NCBI RefSeq assembly: GCF_015207705.1
Contig: NZ_JADEWI010000004.1
Location: 124,001-188,000, forward strand
From: Nostoc sp. LEGE 06077
Lineage (GTDB): Bacteria > Cyanobacteriota > Cyanobacteriia > Cyanobacteriales > Nostocaceae
Direction of reading: 5' to 3'
DNA length: 64,000 nt
How positions within the stretch are numbered: the stretch's first letter is position 1; every line of letters starts with the position of its first letter. Below the pieces are notes generated by a model. It did not search any database. It worked only from the letters and a program-made list of their open reading frames with translations, and was not told the DNA's origin. The translations under genes and the position numbers were made by a program. Shown here in pieces: positions 52,385 through 63,200 of the stretch.

Positions 52385-55300
52385 TTAGCTAGTCATAGTA
52401 CCAAATGCCATTTGATTATTTGCTAATTTGTCATCTAAAAAACCACTACTGATGAAGTATGAAATGTAAGTTTCCAGTAATTTTTGGTCTAATATAGGGT
52501 ATGTTATACCAGTATTGACGAGACCATTCAAGGTGTTTTGATAGTCAATTTTTGGCTTTTGGTAGATTTTTACAGGAGTTTTGGGGATGATATGAGACAA
52601 AAATCTTAAGTTATCTCTATCAGACATTTTACTATGACGTGAAATCTCTGAATGCCATTGCTCTACAGGAATCATCTGCATAGGATATCCTAAAGAACAA
52701 AGCAAGTTAAACAAATGCTGGATCGGAGTAGATTCAGGATTGACCAGGTGAAATGCTTTTCCTAGAGATTCCTTCTGTCCTGACAAATAAACAATTATCT
52801 TGGTCACATAGTCTACAGGAGTCAAGTTATCTTCCAGGTGAATATCAGGAACTATTTTTGTTTGTAAACAACCTTTTACTACCCTACAAAATAAATCTTC
52901 TGTGTTACTAATCCCAGTTTGGCTGTGTCCTGAGATCCTTGATGCTCTATAAATAGCCACAGGCAATCCTAAATCACGAGCTTGCATCACTAACTTCTCT
53001 GCTACCCACTTGCTTTGGACATAGCCATTGTCAATGGTCTGATATTGGTCAAGAAGATCTGATTCAAGAATTAATCCACCATCATTTTGAGAAGATGCTG
53101 ATAAGACAGATGTTGTGGAGATGAAATGCAAAGGTTTAACTTTAATTTCACTAGCTAGTCGAATAATTTCTTGAGTCCCAAGTACATTGGCTGCTTTTAA
53201 CACAGAGTAAGGATATATGACATTGACCAAAGCACCACAGTGATAGATAACATCTATCTGACTGGCTAACCGCTGAAATTCTGATGTAGAAAGACCTAAA
53301 TAGTTTTTTGCCAAATCGCCAACCACAATAATGATGCGCTCCCTGTCAAGTCCTTCCCAGAGTTGGTAGGATTTGAGTTGACTTTGCAGCTTATGTTGTG
53401 CATCTTCGGCATTGGTAGCGCGGATCAAGCAATAAATCTCAGTCTGAGTTTGTTGTAAGAGTTCATACAGTAAATGAATTCCGAGAAAGCCTGTTACTCC
53501 TGTTAACAAGATCCGCTTAGGCTTTTTGTTGTAGTCAAAAGTCTGGCTTGGGATCTGAATGCTGGAATCTAAAACAGTTTCTGCTTTTAAATCAAGATTA
53601 GTTGTGGTGGTAATATCCGTCTGGCTTGTTTGTAAGCTATCGATACCTGCTGCAAGTTCTCCAACTGTAGGGTTCTCAAATAGATAACGTAGGGGTAACT
53701 CTATTTGCAAAGCCTCTCTTAATAGAGACATCACCTGCATCGTAAGTAAAGAATTTCCCCCCATATCAAAAAAGTTGTGGTGAATGCCTAACTGTGTTGT
53801 TCCTAAAACACTACTCCAAATATCTGCTATCAGTTTTTGTGTGGGAGTGGTGGGGAAAACAAAGTTACTCAGGTCAATTTCTTGGGAGGGTGCGGGTAGG
53901 GAATGACGATCAACTTTGCCATTAGTCGTAACTGGTAAAGCCTCCATCATCACAAAAGCTGTTGGGATCATATAGCCGGGAAGCTTTTGTTTTAAGAAGC
54001 TTTGTAATTCATTTTGGGTTAAGGATGGATTATCGGAGACGACATAAGCAACCAACTGTTTATTTCCTGGTTGGTCTTCTCTGAGCATTACCACCTGGCA
54101 AATCACATCAGGATGCTGAACTAAGAGACTTTCGATTTCTCCGAGTGCAACACGAAAACCTCGGATTTTCACGACATCATCAATTCGACCGATAAATTCG
54201 ATATTACCATCGGGTAAATAACGCGCTAAATCCCCTGTTTTATATAATTTATTTCCTTGTGCCAACGCTCGTGGACTCGCTAACGCTGCGCTATCCTGTC
54301 TTCTGCCTCTTGCCTTCACAAACGGGTTGGGAATAAATTTTTCTTCTGTCAATTCTGGGCGGTTGAGATAACCCCGTGCTAAACGCACACCACCAATGTA
54401 CAATTCGCCTTTAACTCCAATCGGTACTGGTTGGAGATTATGGTCAAGGATATATATTTCCGTATTAGCAACAGGACGACCAATGAGGACTATGTTGGTT
54501 TTCTCTAATTGGAAACTTTGCACATCATAGACTACGGCTGTAACCGAAGCTTCGGTAGGCCCGTAGGCATTGAGACAAGTGACGCGATCGCCTCCGGTGG
54601 GCGAAACGCCATTGCCTACAAATTGCTGCCACATAGCCACTGTTTCCGGCAAAACTATATCCCCACCCACAGTCAATAAACGTAGACTTTGCGGCACAGT
54701 GGCATAAGATTGAGATACTGCTACCATCCATTCATGCCAATAGGCTGAAGTTAGAGTCAAGACACTTAGCTGTTGTTGTTCAATAAACTGGGCAAAATTG
54801 GCAAAGGAAGAAAACAGTTGTATCGGTCTTAACACAACTGTTCCACCTTTAAACCAAGTGGGGAAGATTTCTTCGACTGCCACATCAAAACCAAAAGCGG
54901 CAAATTGTAATACGCGATCGCGGCTAGTCAAACCAAATGCTTCACTAATACCACTGCTATGATTTACCAAAGCTGCATGAGTCAGCATCACGCCTTTAGG
55001 TTTGCCGGTAGACCCAGAAGTATACAATACACAAGCCAAGTTTTCTGGTATGACTCCACTAACTGGATTTTCTAGATGTTGAGAATTGAGTCCCTCCAAC
55101 TCTTGATCTAAGGCAATCACTTTCACCCCGGCAACTGGCAAGAAATTGAGTAAAGTTTCCTGTGTAATCAATACAGAAATTTGTGAGTCTTCGGATATGT
55201 AAGCTAATCGCTGCTGAGGATAATCAACGTCTAAGGGGACATAACCGCCACCAGCTTTGAGGACGGCTAACAGTGCCACTATCATAGATAGCGATCGCTC

Positions 55301-58300
55301 TAAATAAATTCCTACCAAATCCTCTGGCCCTACACCCAAAGATTGTAAGTAATGGGCTAATTGATTCGCTTGGGTGTTTAACTGCTGATAAGTCAGTTGT
55401 TGATTGTCAAACACCACAGCTACTGCATCAGGTGTAAGTTCTACCTGCTGCTCAAATAAGTGATGGAGACATTTATCCCAAGGGTAATCGGCCTGAGTAT
55501 CATTCCACTCAACCAATAACTTTTGTTGCTCAACTGCTGTTAATATTGGCAATTGGTCAATACGCGCTTGGGGATTGCTGACAACTGCTTCCAACAAAGT
55601 CACAAAATGACCAATCATCCGCTCAATGGTGCTGTGGTCAAACAAATCAGTGTTGTATTCCCATACTCCCACTAGCCCATCGGCAGTGTTCTGCATGGAT
55701 AAGGTCAGATCAAATGCTGCTGTGACACCTTTGATTGGCAGTGAACTAACAGTTAACCCATTTAACTCCAACTCAGAAGCAGGGGAATTTTGCAGGATAA
55801 ACATCACTTGGAATAGTGGTGTATGGGCTAGATCCCTTTCTGGCTGCAATGCTTCGACCAGCATTTCAAAGGGCAAGTGCTGATGAGCATAAGCCCCCAT
55901 AGCCATTTCCCGAACCTGAGTCAGCAATTCACTAAAACATGGATTACCTGCCATGTTGGTACGCATGACTAAGGTATTAATAAAAAAGCCAATTAACCCT
56001 TCTATTTCACTGCGATCGCGGTTAGCAATGGGTGAACCTACCAAAATGTCTGATTGTCCAGTGTAGCGATAAAGCAAGGTGTCATAAGCTGCTAACAGTG
56101 TCATGAATAGGGTACACCCTTGCTCCTGGCTGAGTTGAACCAATTTATCAGTTAAGTCAACTGACAGGGCAAATTCATGAATTGAGCCGGCCACAGTTTG
56201 CACAGCCGGTCTTGGTCGGTCAGTCGGTAATGATAATACAGTTGGTGCGTCTTTTAGTTGCTGTTGCCAGTAAGAGAGTTGACTTTGGAGGACATATCCT
56301 TGCAACCATTCTCTCTGCCAAATTGCAAAATCTGCATACTGAATTGGCAGAGGTGTTAAAGGTGAAAGCTGACCTTGGGAATAAGCATTATATATTTGTG
56401 CTAGTTCTTGGACAAACACACCCATTGACCAACCATCAGAGACAATGTGGTGCATAAAGACTAACAAGACTTGTTCTGTCTGTGACAGCAATACTAATGT
56501 TGCTCTGATTAACGATTGTCTTACCAGGTCAAATGGTTCAATTAGTTGCTGTTGCCCTAATTGTTGTGTGACTATTTCTTGTTCAGTAGTTGGTAGATGT
56601 TGATAGTCAACAATTGATAGTGTCCAATTGGTCTGTGATTTAATACTTTGTTTGGTTTGTCCATTAATTGTGATGAAGTTGGTACGTAACGCAGCGTGAC
56701 GATGAATAATTTCTTGTAAACTTTTTTCTAACGCTACAACATTGAGGTTTCCTACTAGACGCAAAGCTGTGGGGATGTTATATACAGGACTGTTCGGCTC
56801 AAATTGGTCTAAGAACCACAAACGCTGTTGAGCAAAAGACATTGGTACGTCTGAATTGTTTGCTCTTGATAAAATAGGCGGTATAGATACTTCCGCTTTT
56901 TGTTGCTGTAACTGCCCAATCAGATGTGCTAATTCACCAACTGTAGCTTTGGCAAACAACTCACGCAATGGTAGTTCTACTTTGAAAATGTTGCGAATGC
57001 GTGAAACCAATTGTGTTGCTAATAGTGAGTGTCCCCCCAGTTCAAAGAAGTTATCATGAATACCCACTTGCTCTACTTTCAGCACTTGCGTCCAAATTGG
57101 TGTTAGCAGTTCTTCAATAGGAGTGCGTGGGGCGACATATTTTTTTAGCAGTCTGCTGTCTAAGTCTGGTTCTGGTAGGGCGCGACGGTCGATTTTGCCG
57201 TTGGGTGTCAGGGGTAATGACTCTAACATGACAAACGCGCCTGGTATCATGTGTTCTGGTAGTTTTGTTTTTAGGAAGCTACGCAGTTCCTGGGCTATGG
57301 GTTTAGAGTCTTGATGTGGTACGACGTAGGCGACTAGACGTTTGTCTCCAGAGCTATCTTCGCGGGCGATCACTACAACTGATTTAATCTCAGGATATTG
57401 GCTGAGTAGGGTTTCGATTTCTCCCAACTCAATGCGGAATCCCCGAATTTTCACCTGATTATCAATGCGTTCTATGTATTCAACATTACCATTTGCCAAA
57501 TAACGCACTAAATCCCCTGTTTTATACAATTTTTGTGAATTATCAAAGGGGTTGGCAATAAATTTCTCCTTGGTCAATTCAAGACGGTTGAGATAGCCTC
57601 GCGCTAATCCGTCTCCACCAAGGTACAATTCTCCTGGTACGCTAATGGGTACTGGTTGTAAATTTTGGTCAAGGATATAAATCTGCGTATTGGCAATGGG
57701 ACGACCAATGGGAATAGTTGTAGCTGTTGCTGCTACATCTTCAACTAAATACCAAGAAGAAAAAGTAGTATTTTCGGTTGGGCCATAAACATGGAGCAAG
57801 TATTGAGGCGCACCTTTTTCTAGGACTTCTTGCACCCATTTGGGATCAACTGCTTCCCCACCAAATAGTAAATATTTTAAAGAACTAAATGCTTGTGGGA
57901 AAATACTGGCTAATTGATTGAATAAGGCTGTAGTTAAAAATAAGACGCTGATTTTGTGTGAGCGAATATTGACGGCTAGTTCTTCTGGCATCAACAAGAC
58001 AGATTTGGTGATCATAACTAGCACTGCTCCGTGTAGTAATGCTCCCCAAATTTCAAAGGTGGCTGCATCAAAAGCTATATTTGCGGTTTGTGCAACCCGC
58101 TCTGAGGCTGTGAGTTCGATGTAATTGGTGTTTAAAACCAGTCGATTGACGGACTGATGAGTGACGGCGACTCCTTTGGGTATACCTGTAGAACCTGATG
58201 TATAAATTACATAGGCTAGACTTTCTGGACTGGCTTGGCAGTTGAGATTATTCTGATTTTCCAGGAATACGCTCTTCCAATCGCTGTCTAAACAAACCAC

Positions 58301-60238
58301 ACTCCCTTGATGTTCAGGAATAAACTCTAGTAATTTCTCTTGAGTTAGCAGCACTTTGATCTGAGTGTCTGCGAGCATAAAGCTTAAGCGTTCAGCCGGA
58401 TAATCAGGATCTAGTGGGACGTAAGCACCACCTGCTTTGAGAATACCCAACAGTCCCACGATCATTTCTAAGGAACGCTCTACACAAATACCCACCAGTG
58501 TATCTGGTTTTACACCCAAAGATTGCAAGTAATGAGCCAACTGATTAGCGCGACAATTCAACTGGTGATAGGTCAGTTGTTCATTTTCAAACACCACAGC
58601 TACAGCATCTGGTGTTTTCTCCACCTGCTCCTCAAATAACTGATGAATACACTGATCTTGGGGATAATTTGCCTGAGTATTATTCCACTCTAGTAATAAT
58701 TTATGTCGTTCTGGCTCAGTTAGCAAAGGTAATTCCTTTACTTTCTGATGGGAATCTTTCACTATTGCTGCTAACAAAGTCTGGAAATGACCGATCATCC
58801 TTGCAATTGTCTCTGCGGCAAACAGATCACTGTTATATTCCCATGACCCAAATAATCCCTTTTGTGTCTGCCACATAGAGAGGTTCAAGTCAAACTTAGA
58901 TGTACCCCGCTCTACCATTTCTGGGGTGAGACTAATGCCAGGTAACTCCAAAGTATCGAGGGAGAAATTTTCTAGAACAAACGACACCTGAAACAGTGGG
59001 TTGTAGCCAAGAAAACGTTCAGGCTGTAGTGCTTCTACTATCTGCTCAAATGGTATATCTTGGTTTGCATGAGCATCCCAAACAAGAGAGCGGACTTTTT
59101 CGAGTAACTGGGAGAAACTCAGATTACCTTCTATCTGCGTACGCATCACCAAAGTATTGACAAAAAAGCCAATTAGTGGGTCAATCTCTCGGCGATCGCG
59201 ATTAGCAAAAGGCGAACCAATGCAGATATCATCCTGACCGCTGTAACGATGCAGTAAAACAGCATAAGCTGACAGCAGGGTCATAAACAAGGTGACATCC
59301 GACTTTTGGCTGAGGGCTACAAGTTGAGAGGTTAAATGCTGGTCGATTTGAAATTCTCTAGTAGCACCTGCGAAAGTCTGTACTGGAGGGCGTGGATAAT
59401 CACTTGGTAACTCCAACAAGGGCGGAGCGCCAGCTAATTTTTGTTTCCAGTAATCAAGTTGTTTGTCTTGAATTTCTTTAGTTAGCCATTGACGTTGCCA
59501 CAGAGCAAAATCAGCATATTGTATTGTTAACTCTGGTAAGGGACTTGGTTGTCCTTGAATAAAAGCTGGATAGAGTGCATCTAATTCTTTGAAGAATACC
59601 CCCATTGACCAACCATCTACAACGATATGGTGCATAATTAATATCAACAGATGGGATTCTGGGGCTTGCCGTAGTAAAGTGCCTCGTACTAAGGGATCTA
59701 TGCCTAAATCAAAGGAATGGCTAACCTCGTGAGTGATCATCTGTTGTACAGCAGTTTCCGTTAAGTACTGCACCTCTACCACTGGTATAGTGATGGTTAA
59801 ACTCGGTCTGATTACCTGGAAAGGGACACCCTCTACGATAGGAAAATTAGTACGTAAAGCTTCATGACGGCGGATAATTTCGTTGATGCTCTGTTCTAAG
59901 GCTGTTAGGGAGAGTTTACCAACAATTCGTAGTTGGAAACTTTCATTGTAAAAAGTGCTTTCTCCATCCAATTGAGAAAGAAACCACATCCTTTGCTGGG
60001 CAAAAGATAACGGTAAATCTTTATCTCTGTTTCCAGAGACTAAAGATAAAGAAGTTAATTGTGTGGCGGTTTGAGCTTCCTGGAGAAAAGCCAGGATTTC
60101 TGTTTTCCGTTCCTTGAGTTGCTGCTTTATTTCTGCCGTCATTACTCCTTTAGGAGCGCGATAGTGTAACTGATCATCCTCAATCCAGATTTTAATATCT
60201 AAAGTATTTAGTAAAGATAAAAATTCAAATATAGCCAT
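52385..60238 (-). CDS. Two-module NRPS with terminal reductase (C-A-PCP-C-A-PCP-R)
   Basis: 2617 residues. An N-terminal TubC-like docking domain (1-60) is followed by C1 (MHHIVVDGWS), A1, PCP1 (DNFFELGGHSLL), C2 (MHHIVSDGWS), A2, PCP2 (HNFFDMGGNSLL) and a thioester reductase (from about 2235; ILLTGVTGFLGIHLL, catalytic YVQSK). By-eye Stachelhaus pockets: A1 DAFFLGVTFK, close to known Ile codes; A2 DVETTGAVTK, like Arg codes with an acidic residue at position 239. No epimerase. Release by the reductase should give an aldehyde or alcohol, so acyl-Ile-argininal is predicted. It starts one base after the starter-enzyme stop. A2 carries a short inserted repeat. Confidence 0.95.
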   Translation of the reverse strand: MAIFEFLSLLNTLDIKIWIEDDQLHYRAPKGVMTAEIKQQLKERKTEILAFLQEAQTATQLTSLSLVSGNRDKDLPLSFAQQRMWFLSQLDGESTFYNESFQLRIVGKLSLTALEQSINEIIRRHEALRTNFPIVEGVPFQVIRPSLTITIPVVEVQYLTETAVQQMITHEVSHSFDLGIDPLVRGTLLRQAPESHLLILIMHHIVVDGWSMGVFFKELDALYPAFIQGQPSPLPELTIQYADFALWQRQWLTKEIQDKQLDYWKQKLAGAPPLLELPSDYPRPPVQTFAGATREFQIDQHLTSQLVALSQKSDVTLFMTLLSAYAVLLHRYSGQDDICIGSPFANRDRREIDPLIGFFVNTLVMRTQIEGNLSFSQLLEKVRSLVWDAHANQDIPFEQIVEALQPERFLGYNPLFQVSFVLENFSLDTLELPGISLTPEMVERGTSKFDLNLSMWQTQKGLFGSWEYNSDLFAAETIARMIGHFQTLLAAIVKDSHQKVKELPLLTEPERHKLLLEWNNTQANYPQDQCIHQLFEEQVEKTPDAVAVVFENEQLTYHQLNCRANQLAHYLQSLGVKPDTLVGICVERSLEMIVGLLGILKAGGAYVPLDPDYPAERLSFMLADTQIKVLLTQEKLLEFIPEHQGSVVCLDSDWKSVFLENQNNLNCQASPESLAYVIYTSGSTGIPKGVAVTHQSVNRLVLNTNYIELTASERVAQTANIAFDAATFEIWGALLHGAVLVMITKSVLLMPEELAVNIRSHKISVLFLTTALFNQLASIFPQAFSSLKYLLFGGEAVDPKWVQEVLEKGAPQYLLHVYGPTENTTFSSWYLVEDVAATATTIPIGRPIANTQIYILDQNLQPVPISVPGELYLGGDGLARGYLNRLELTKEKFIANPFDNSQKLYKTGDLVRYLANGNVEYIERIDNQVKIRGFRIELGEIETLLSQYPEIKSVVVIAREDSSGDKRLVAYVVPHQDSKPIAQELRSFLKTKLPEHMIPGAFVMLESLPLTPNGKIDRRALPEPDLDSRLLKKYVAPRTPIEELLTPIWTQVLKVEQVGIHDNFFELGGHSLLATQLVSRIRNIFKVELPLRELFAKATVGELAHLIGQLQQQKAEVSIPPILSRANNSDVPMSFAQQRLWFLDQFEPNSPVYNIPTALRLVGNLNVVALEKSLQEIIHRHAALRTNFITINGQTKQSIKSQTNWTLSIVDYQHLPTTEQEIVTQQLGQQQLIEPFDLVRQSLIRATLVLLSQTEQVLLVFMHHIVSDGWSMGVFVQELAQIYNAYSQGQLSPLTPLPIQYADFAIWQREWLQGYVLQSQLSYWQQQLKDAPTVLSLPTDRPRPAVQTVAGSIHEFALSVDLTDKLVQLSQEQGCTLFMTLLAAYDTLLYRYTGQSDILVGSPIANRDRSEIEGLIGFFINTLVMRTNMAGNPCFSELLTQVREMAMGAYAHQHLPFEMLVEALQPERDLAHTPLFQVMFILQNSPASELELNGLTVSSLPIKGVTAAFDLTLSMQNTADGLVGVWEYNTDLFDHSTIERMIGHFVTLLEAVVSNPQARIDQLPILTAVEQQKLLVEWNDTQADYPWDKCLHHLFEQQVELTPDAVAVVFDNQQLTYQQLNTQANQLAHYLQSLGVGPEDLVGIYLERSLSMIVALLAVLKAGGGYVPLDVDYPQQRLAYISEDSQISVLITQETLLNFLPVAGVKVIALDQELEGLNSQHLENPVSGVIPENLACVLYTSGSTGKPKGVMLTHAALVNHSSGISEAFGLTSRDRVLQFAAFGFDVAVEEIFPTWFKGGTVVLRPIQLFSSFANFAQFIEQQQLSVLTLTSAYWHEWMVAVSQSYATVPQSLRLLTVGGDIVLPETVAMWQQFVGNGVSPTGGDRVTCLNAYGPTEASVTAVVYDVQSFQLEKTNIVLIGRPVANTEIYILDHNLQPVPIGVKGELYIGGVRLARGYLNRPELTEEKFIPNPFVKARGRRQDSAALASPRALAQGNKLYKTGDLARYLPDGNIEFIGRIDDVVKIRGFRVALGEIESLLVQHPDVICQVVMLREDQPGNKQLVAYVVSDNPSLTQNELQSFLKQKLPGYMIPTAFVMMEALPVTTNGKVDRHSLPAPSQEIDLSNFVFPTTPTQKLIADIWSSVLGTTQLGIHHNFFDMGGNSLLTMQVMSLLREALQIELPLRYLFENPTVGELAAGIDSLQTSQTDITTTTNLDLKAETVLDSSIQIPSQTFDYNKKPKRILLTGVTGFLGIHLLYELLQQTQTEIYCLIRATNAEDAQHKLQSQLKSYQLWEGLDRERIIIVVGDLAKNYLGLSTSEFQRLASQIDVIYHCGALVNVIYPYSVLKAANVLGTQEIIRLASEIKVKPLHFISTTSVLSASSQNDGGLILESDLLDQYQTIDNGYVQSKWVAEKLVMQARDLGLPVAIYRASRISGHSQTGISNTEDLFCRVVKGCLQTKIVPDIHLEDNLTPVDYVTKIIVYLSGQKESLGKAFHLVNPESTPIQHLFNLLCSLGYPMQMIPVEQWHSEISRHSKMSDRDNLRFLSHIIPKTPVKIYQKPKIDYQNTLNGLVNTGITYPILDQKLLETYISYFISSGFLDDKLANNQMAFGTMTS
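54258..54320. repeat. In-frame dispersed repeat inside NRPS domain A2
   Basis: In A1 the stretch before core motif A7 reads NPFDNSQKLYKTGDL. In A2 it reads NPFVKARGRRQDSAALASPR, then ALAQGNKLYKTGDL, about 19 residues longer. The extra DNA contains CGTGGACTCGCTAACGCTGC, similar to dispersed palindromic words elsewhere (CGCTTCGCTAACGCC at about 49710). It keeps the frame and lies in a surface loop, so the domain may still work. Confidence 0.65.
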
Positions 60239-60239
60239 T

Positions 60240-63200
60240 TTATAAAAAATCCTCTTCGTATTCTTCTTCGAGTATTTGAGTCAAGGTATTCTTACTTTGG
60301 GTTACTGCTTGAATCGCCTCAATAGCTTGAGCTAAACCTGCGATAGTAGGTGCTTGAAACAAACGCTGGAGAGACAATTCTAGAGAGAAATATTCGCGTA
60401 ACTGAGCAATTACTTGACCAGCGAGTAAGGAATTTCCCCCCAACTCAAAAAAGTTGTCGTGAATGCCTAAAAGTTGCACTTTCAGCACTTGTTGCCAACA
60501 TTGGGCAATTTTGAACTCTATCTCGTTGCGTGGTTCTATTCGCTCTCTAATTTCCTGAGAGTTAATTTTTTTAATTAGGCTGGTGCGATCAATGTCGCCG
60601 TTTTCCAGACAAGGCATTTGGGGTAGTTGTACCAAGTCATAGATACAAGTCTTTCCAAAGCGGTCTTGCACATTCAAGTCTGGTAATTGAACAACCTCGT
60701 TACTAGCAGCAGTGAAATAGGCCGTTAATTTCTGTAAACTTACAGCTTGTGATTGCCAATATTGAATATTTTGATTGCTACCATCCAAACCTATCAAGAG
60801 ATTTTTTTGTTGATTTTGTAAGCCAGCCAGCATTGAAGATATTGCTTGAGAGGCAGACATAATATAAGAACCTTTATTGCGGATCAGACTTTTCATCTGA
60901 TAACCTTGGCTCATGCCTATGTCATCCCACATAGTCCAATTGAAACAATAGCTTGTTAATTCACTTTTACTTTTGTCATTTTGGTAATGAGAAAAGCAAT
61001 TTAAAAAGCTATTGGCAGCAGCATAAGCTCCGACAGCAGTACTGCCAAAAAAACCGTGTGCAGAAGAAAAGTTAATAAAGATGATTTCTTTATTTTCTTT
61101 CACTAATTGATGTAATGCCCAAGCACCCGACACCTTGGGACGTAACACTGTGGCTAGGTTATCCTGAGTTTCTTCCAGTACAAGTTGCTCGTGGAAAGTT
61201 CCGGCTAAATGCAATATCCCATCCAGCTTTTTACCCCATTTGAATTGAGCTTTCTCAACTATTATTTGCAACTGTTGCAAATCACAAATATCAACGGCTT
61301 CATAAATTACTTCTCCCCCAAGCTCTTCTAATTCTTGTTCGACTTTTATACGTCTTTCTGAAGTTAAAGGGGTTCTGCCCAATAACAATAATCTAGCTTT
61401 ATAATGTTTGAGTAAGTAGCGAGCAATTTCAATACCTATACCACCGAGTCCGCCGGTAATTAAATAAGTTCCTCTTTGCTGGAAGGTAATTGAGGATTTA
61501 GGTTTGCTTGTAAAATCAACCTTTTCTAAACGAGGAACAAAACGCTGTCCATTTCTGTAAGCTACTTCTCGTTCTTTTGATAAAACTTGTAACTCCCGTA
61601 ATATCAAAACTCCATTTGTTTCCACTTCAGCAAAGGGTAAATCAATGTGGCGACAGTTCAACCAGGGTAATTCTAGAGGAATGGTTTTCAGTAGTCCTAA
61701 TACTGTTGATTTCTCATAAGCTATGGGGTCATCTGAGAAAATAGACTGGATATGAGAAGAAATAAATAGTAATTGAACATAATTATCTGCACCTTGAACT
61801 TTGGCTAAAACTTGAACTAGGAATAATAAACTGTATATCCCATGCTCTTGTGCTTGTTCGAGAGTTTCTTGGCTTTTGAGTTCACCAATATATTGGTCAT
61901 AAGTCCATAAGTGAAGAACCTGCCCAATGATAATATTATCTGTGGCTAAGGATTCGATTAAAAGTTGATAGTCCTTAGTATTTCCTGGAGTAATCGTGTA
62001 GTGTGAAAAATTGATTTTTCGGAAATCTTCTCCAGGTGAAATAATAATGTATGGTAGTTTATTTTCTGACAATTTTTGACATAAATATTCACCCAAACCG
62101 CAAGTGTCTAGAAATACTAGAGTGGTATTAGCTATAGTTAAAGCCGAATTAATAGTAATGGGTGATTTAGGTTTCCATACTTGACGATAGAACCAATTAG
62201 GAATAGTATTTGGATTACTCAGTAATATATCAATGCGTTTAATAATTGATTTAAATTCATCTGTTTGGAAACGTTGGCTGAGTTGCGATCGCTGGATCTT
62301 ACCAATAGCGGTTTTAGGAATAATTTGTTTATCTACTGGAATGAGATAATCTGGATTTACTCCTACCTGATTGACAACACAAGTGCGAATTTCTTTAAGC
62401 AGAGCTAGTAAACCGGCATCATCAGCAAGGAGGGTATTGAAAAAGATAGCTAATTTATCAGTATTGATTCCTGGTTGTCTGACTGCACAAGCAGCTGTGT
62501 AAGAAGCTTCTACTCCTTTAACTTCTTCAACAGCGGCTTCGATTTCGTGACAGTAGTAATTGAGTCCATTGATAATAATGACATCTTTTTGCCTTCCAGT
62601 AATCGTTAAACGTCCTTGATGGAGAAACCCTAAATCTCCGGTATTAAACCAACTATCACTGGTAAAAGCTTCTTGGTTTGCCTGTGAATTTTGATAGTAA
62701 CCAATAGTAACAGATGCACCTTTTACCTGCACTCTCCCAATGGTCTGTTCTTCAATTACTCGGTTTTGGTTATCTACAATTCGTATGGCACATCCGGGAA
62801 TCGGTGCGCCCACTTCCACAAATTTTTGCTCGTCCGTGGTTGAATCTAGCAAAAAACTATCGGCAAATACAACACCGGAAGAGGTTTCAGACATTCCCCA
62901 TCCTGGGTGCATTGCTGTCGCTGGCAGGTGATATGGTTGGAGTAGCTGTAAAAATTTTCTTGCTGTTTTGGCAACTATGGCTTCACCTCCATTATGGATT
63001 AATCGCATTGAAGATAAATCCCACGTTTGAGTCACGATATTTTTTAGCTTTTCTAGTTGCTCATTTATTAAGCCATAAGCAAAATTAGGTGCCCAAGTAA
63101 CCGTAACTCGATAGTGAGAAATCCAATCTAACCATCTTGTAGGTTTTTGCAAAACTAATTCTGGGGTTGCATGAATTTGTTGGCAACCTACATAAAGATC

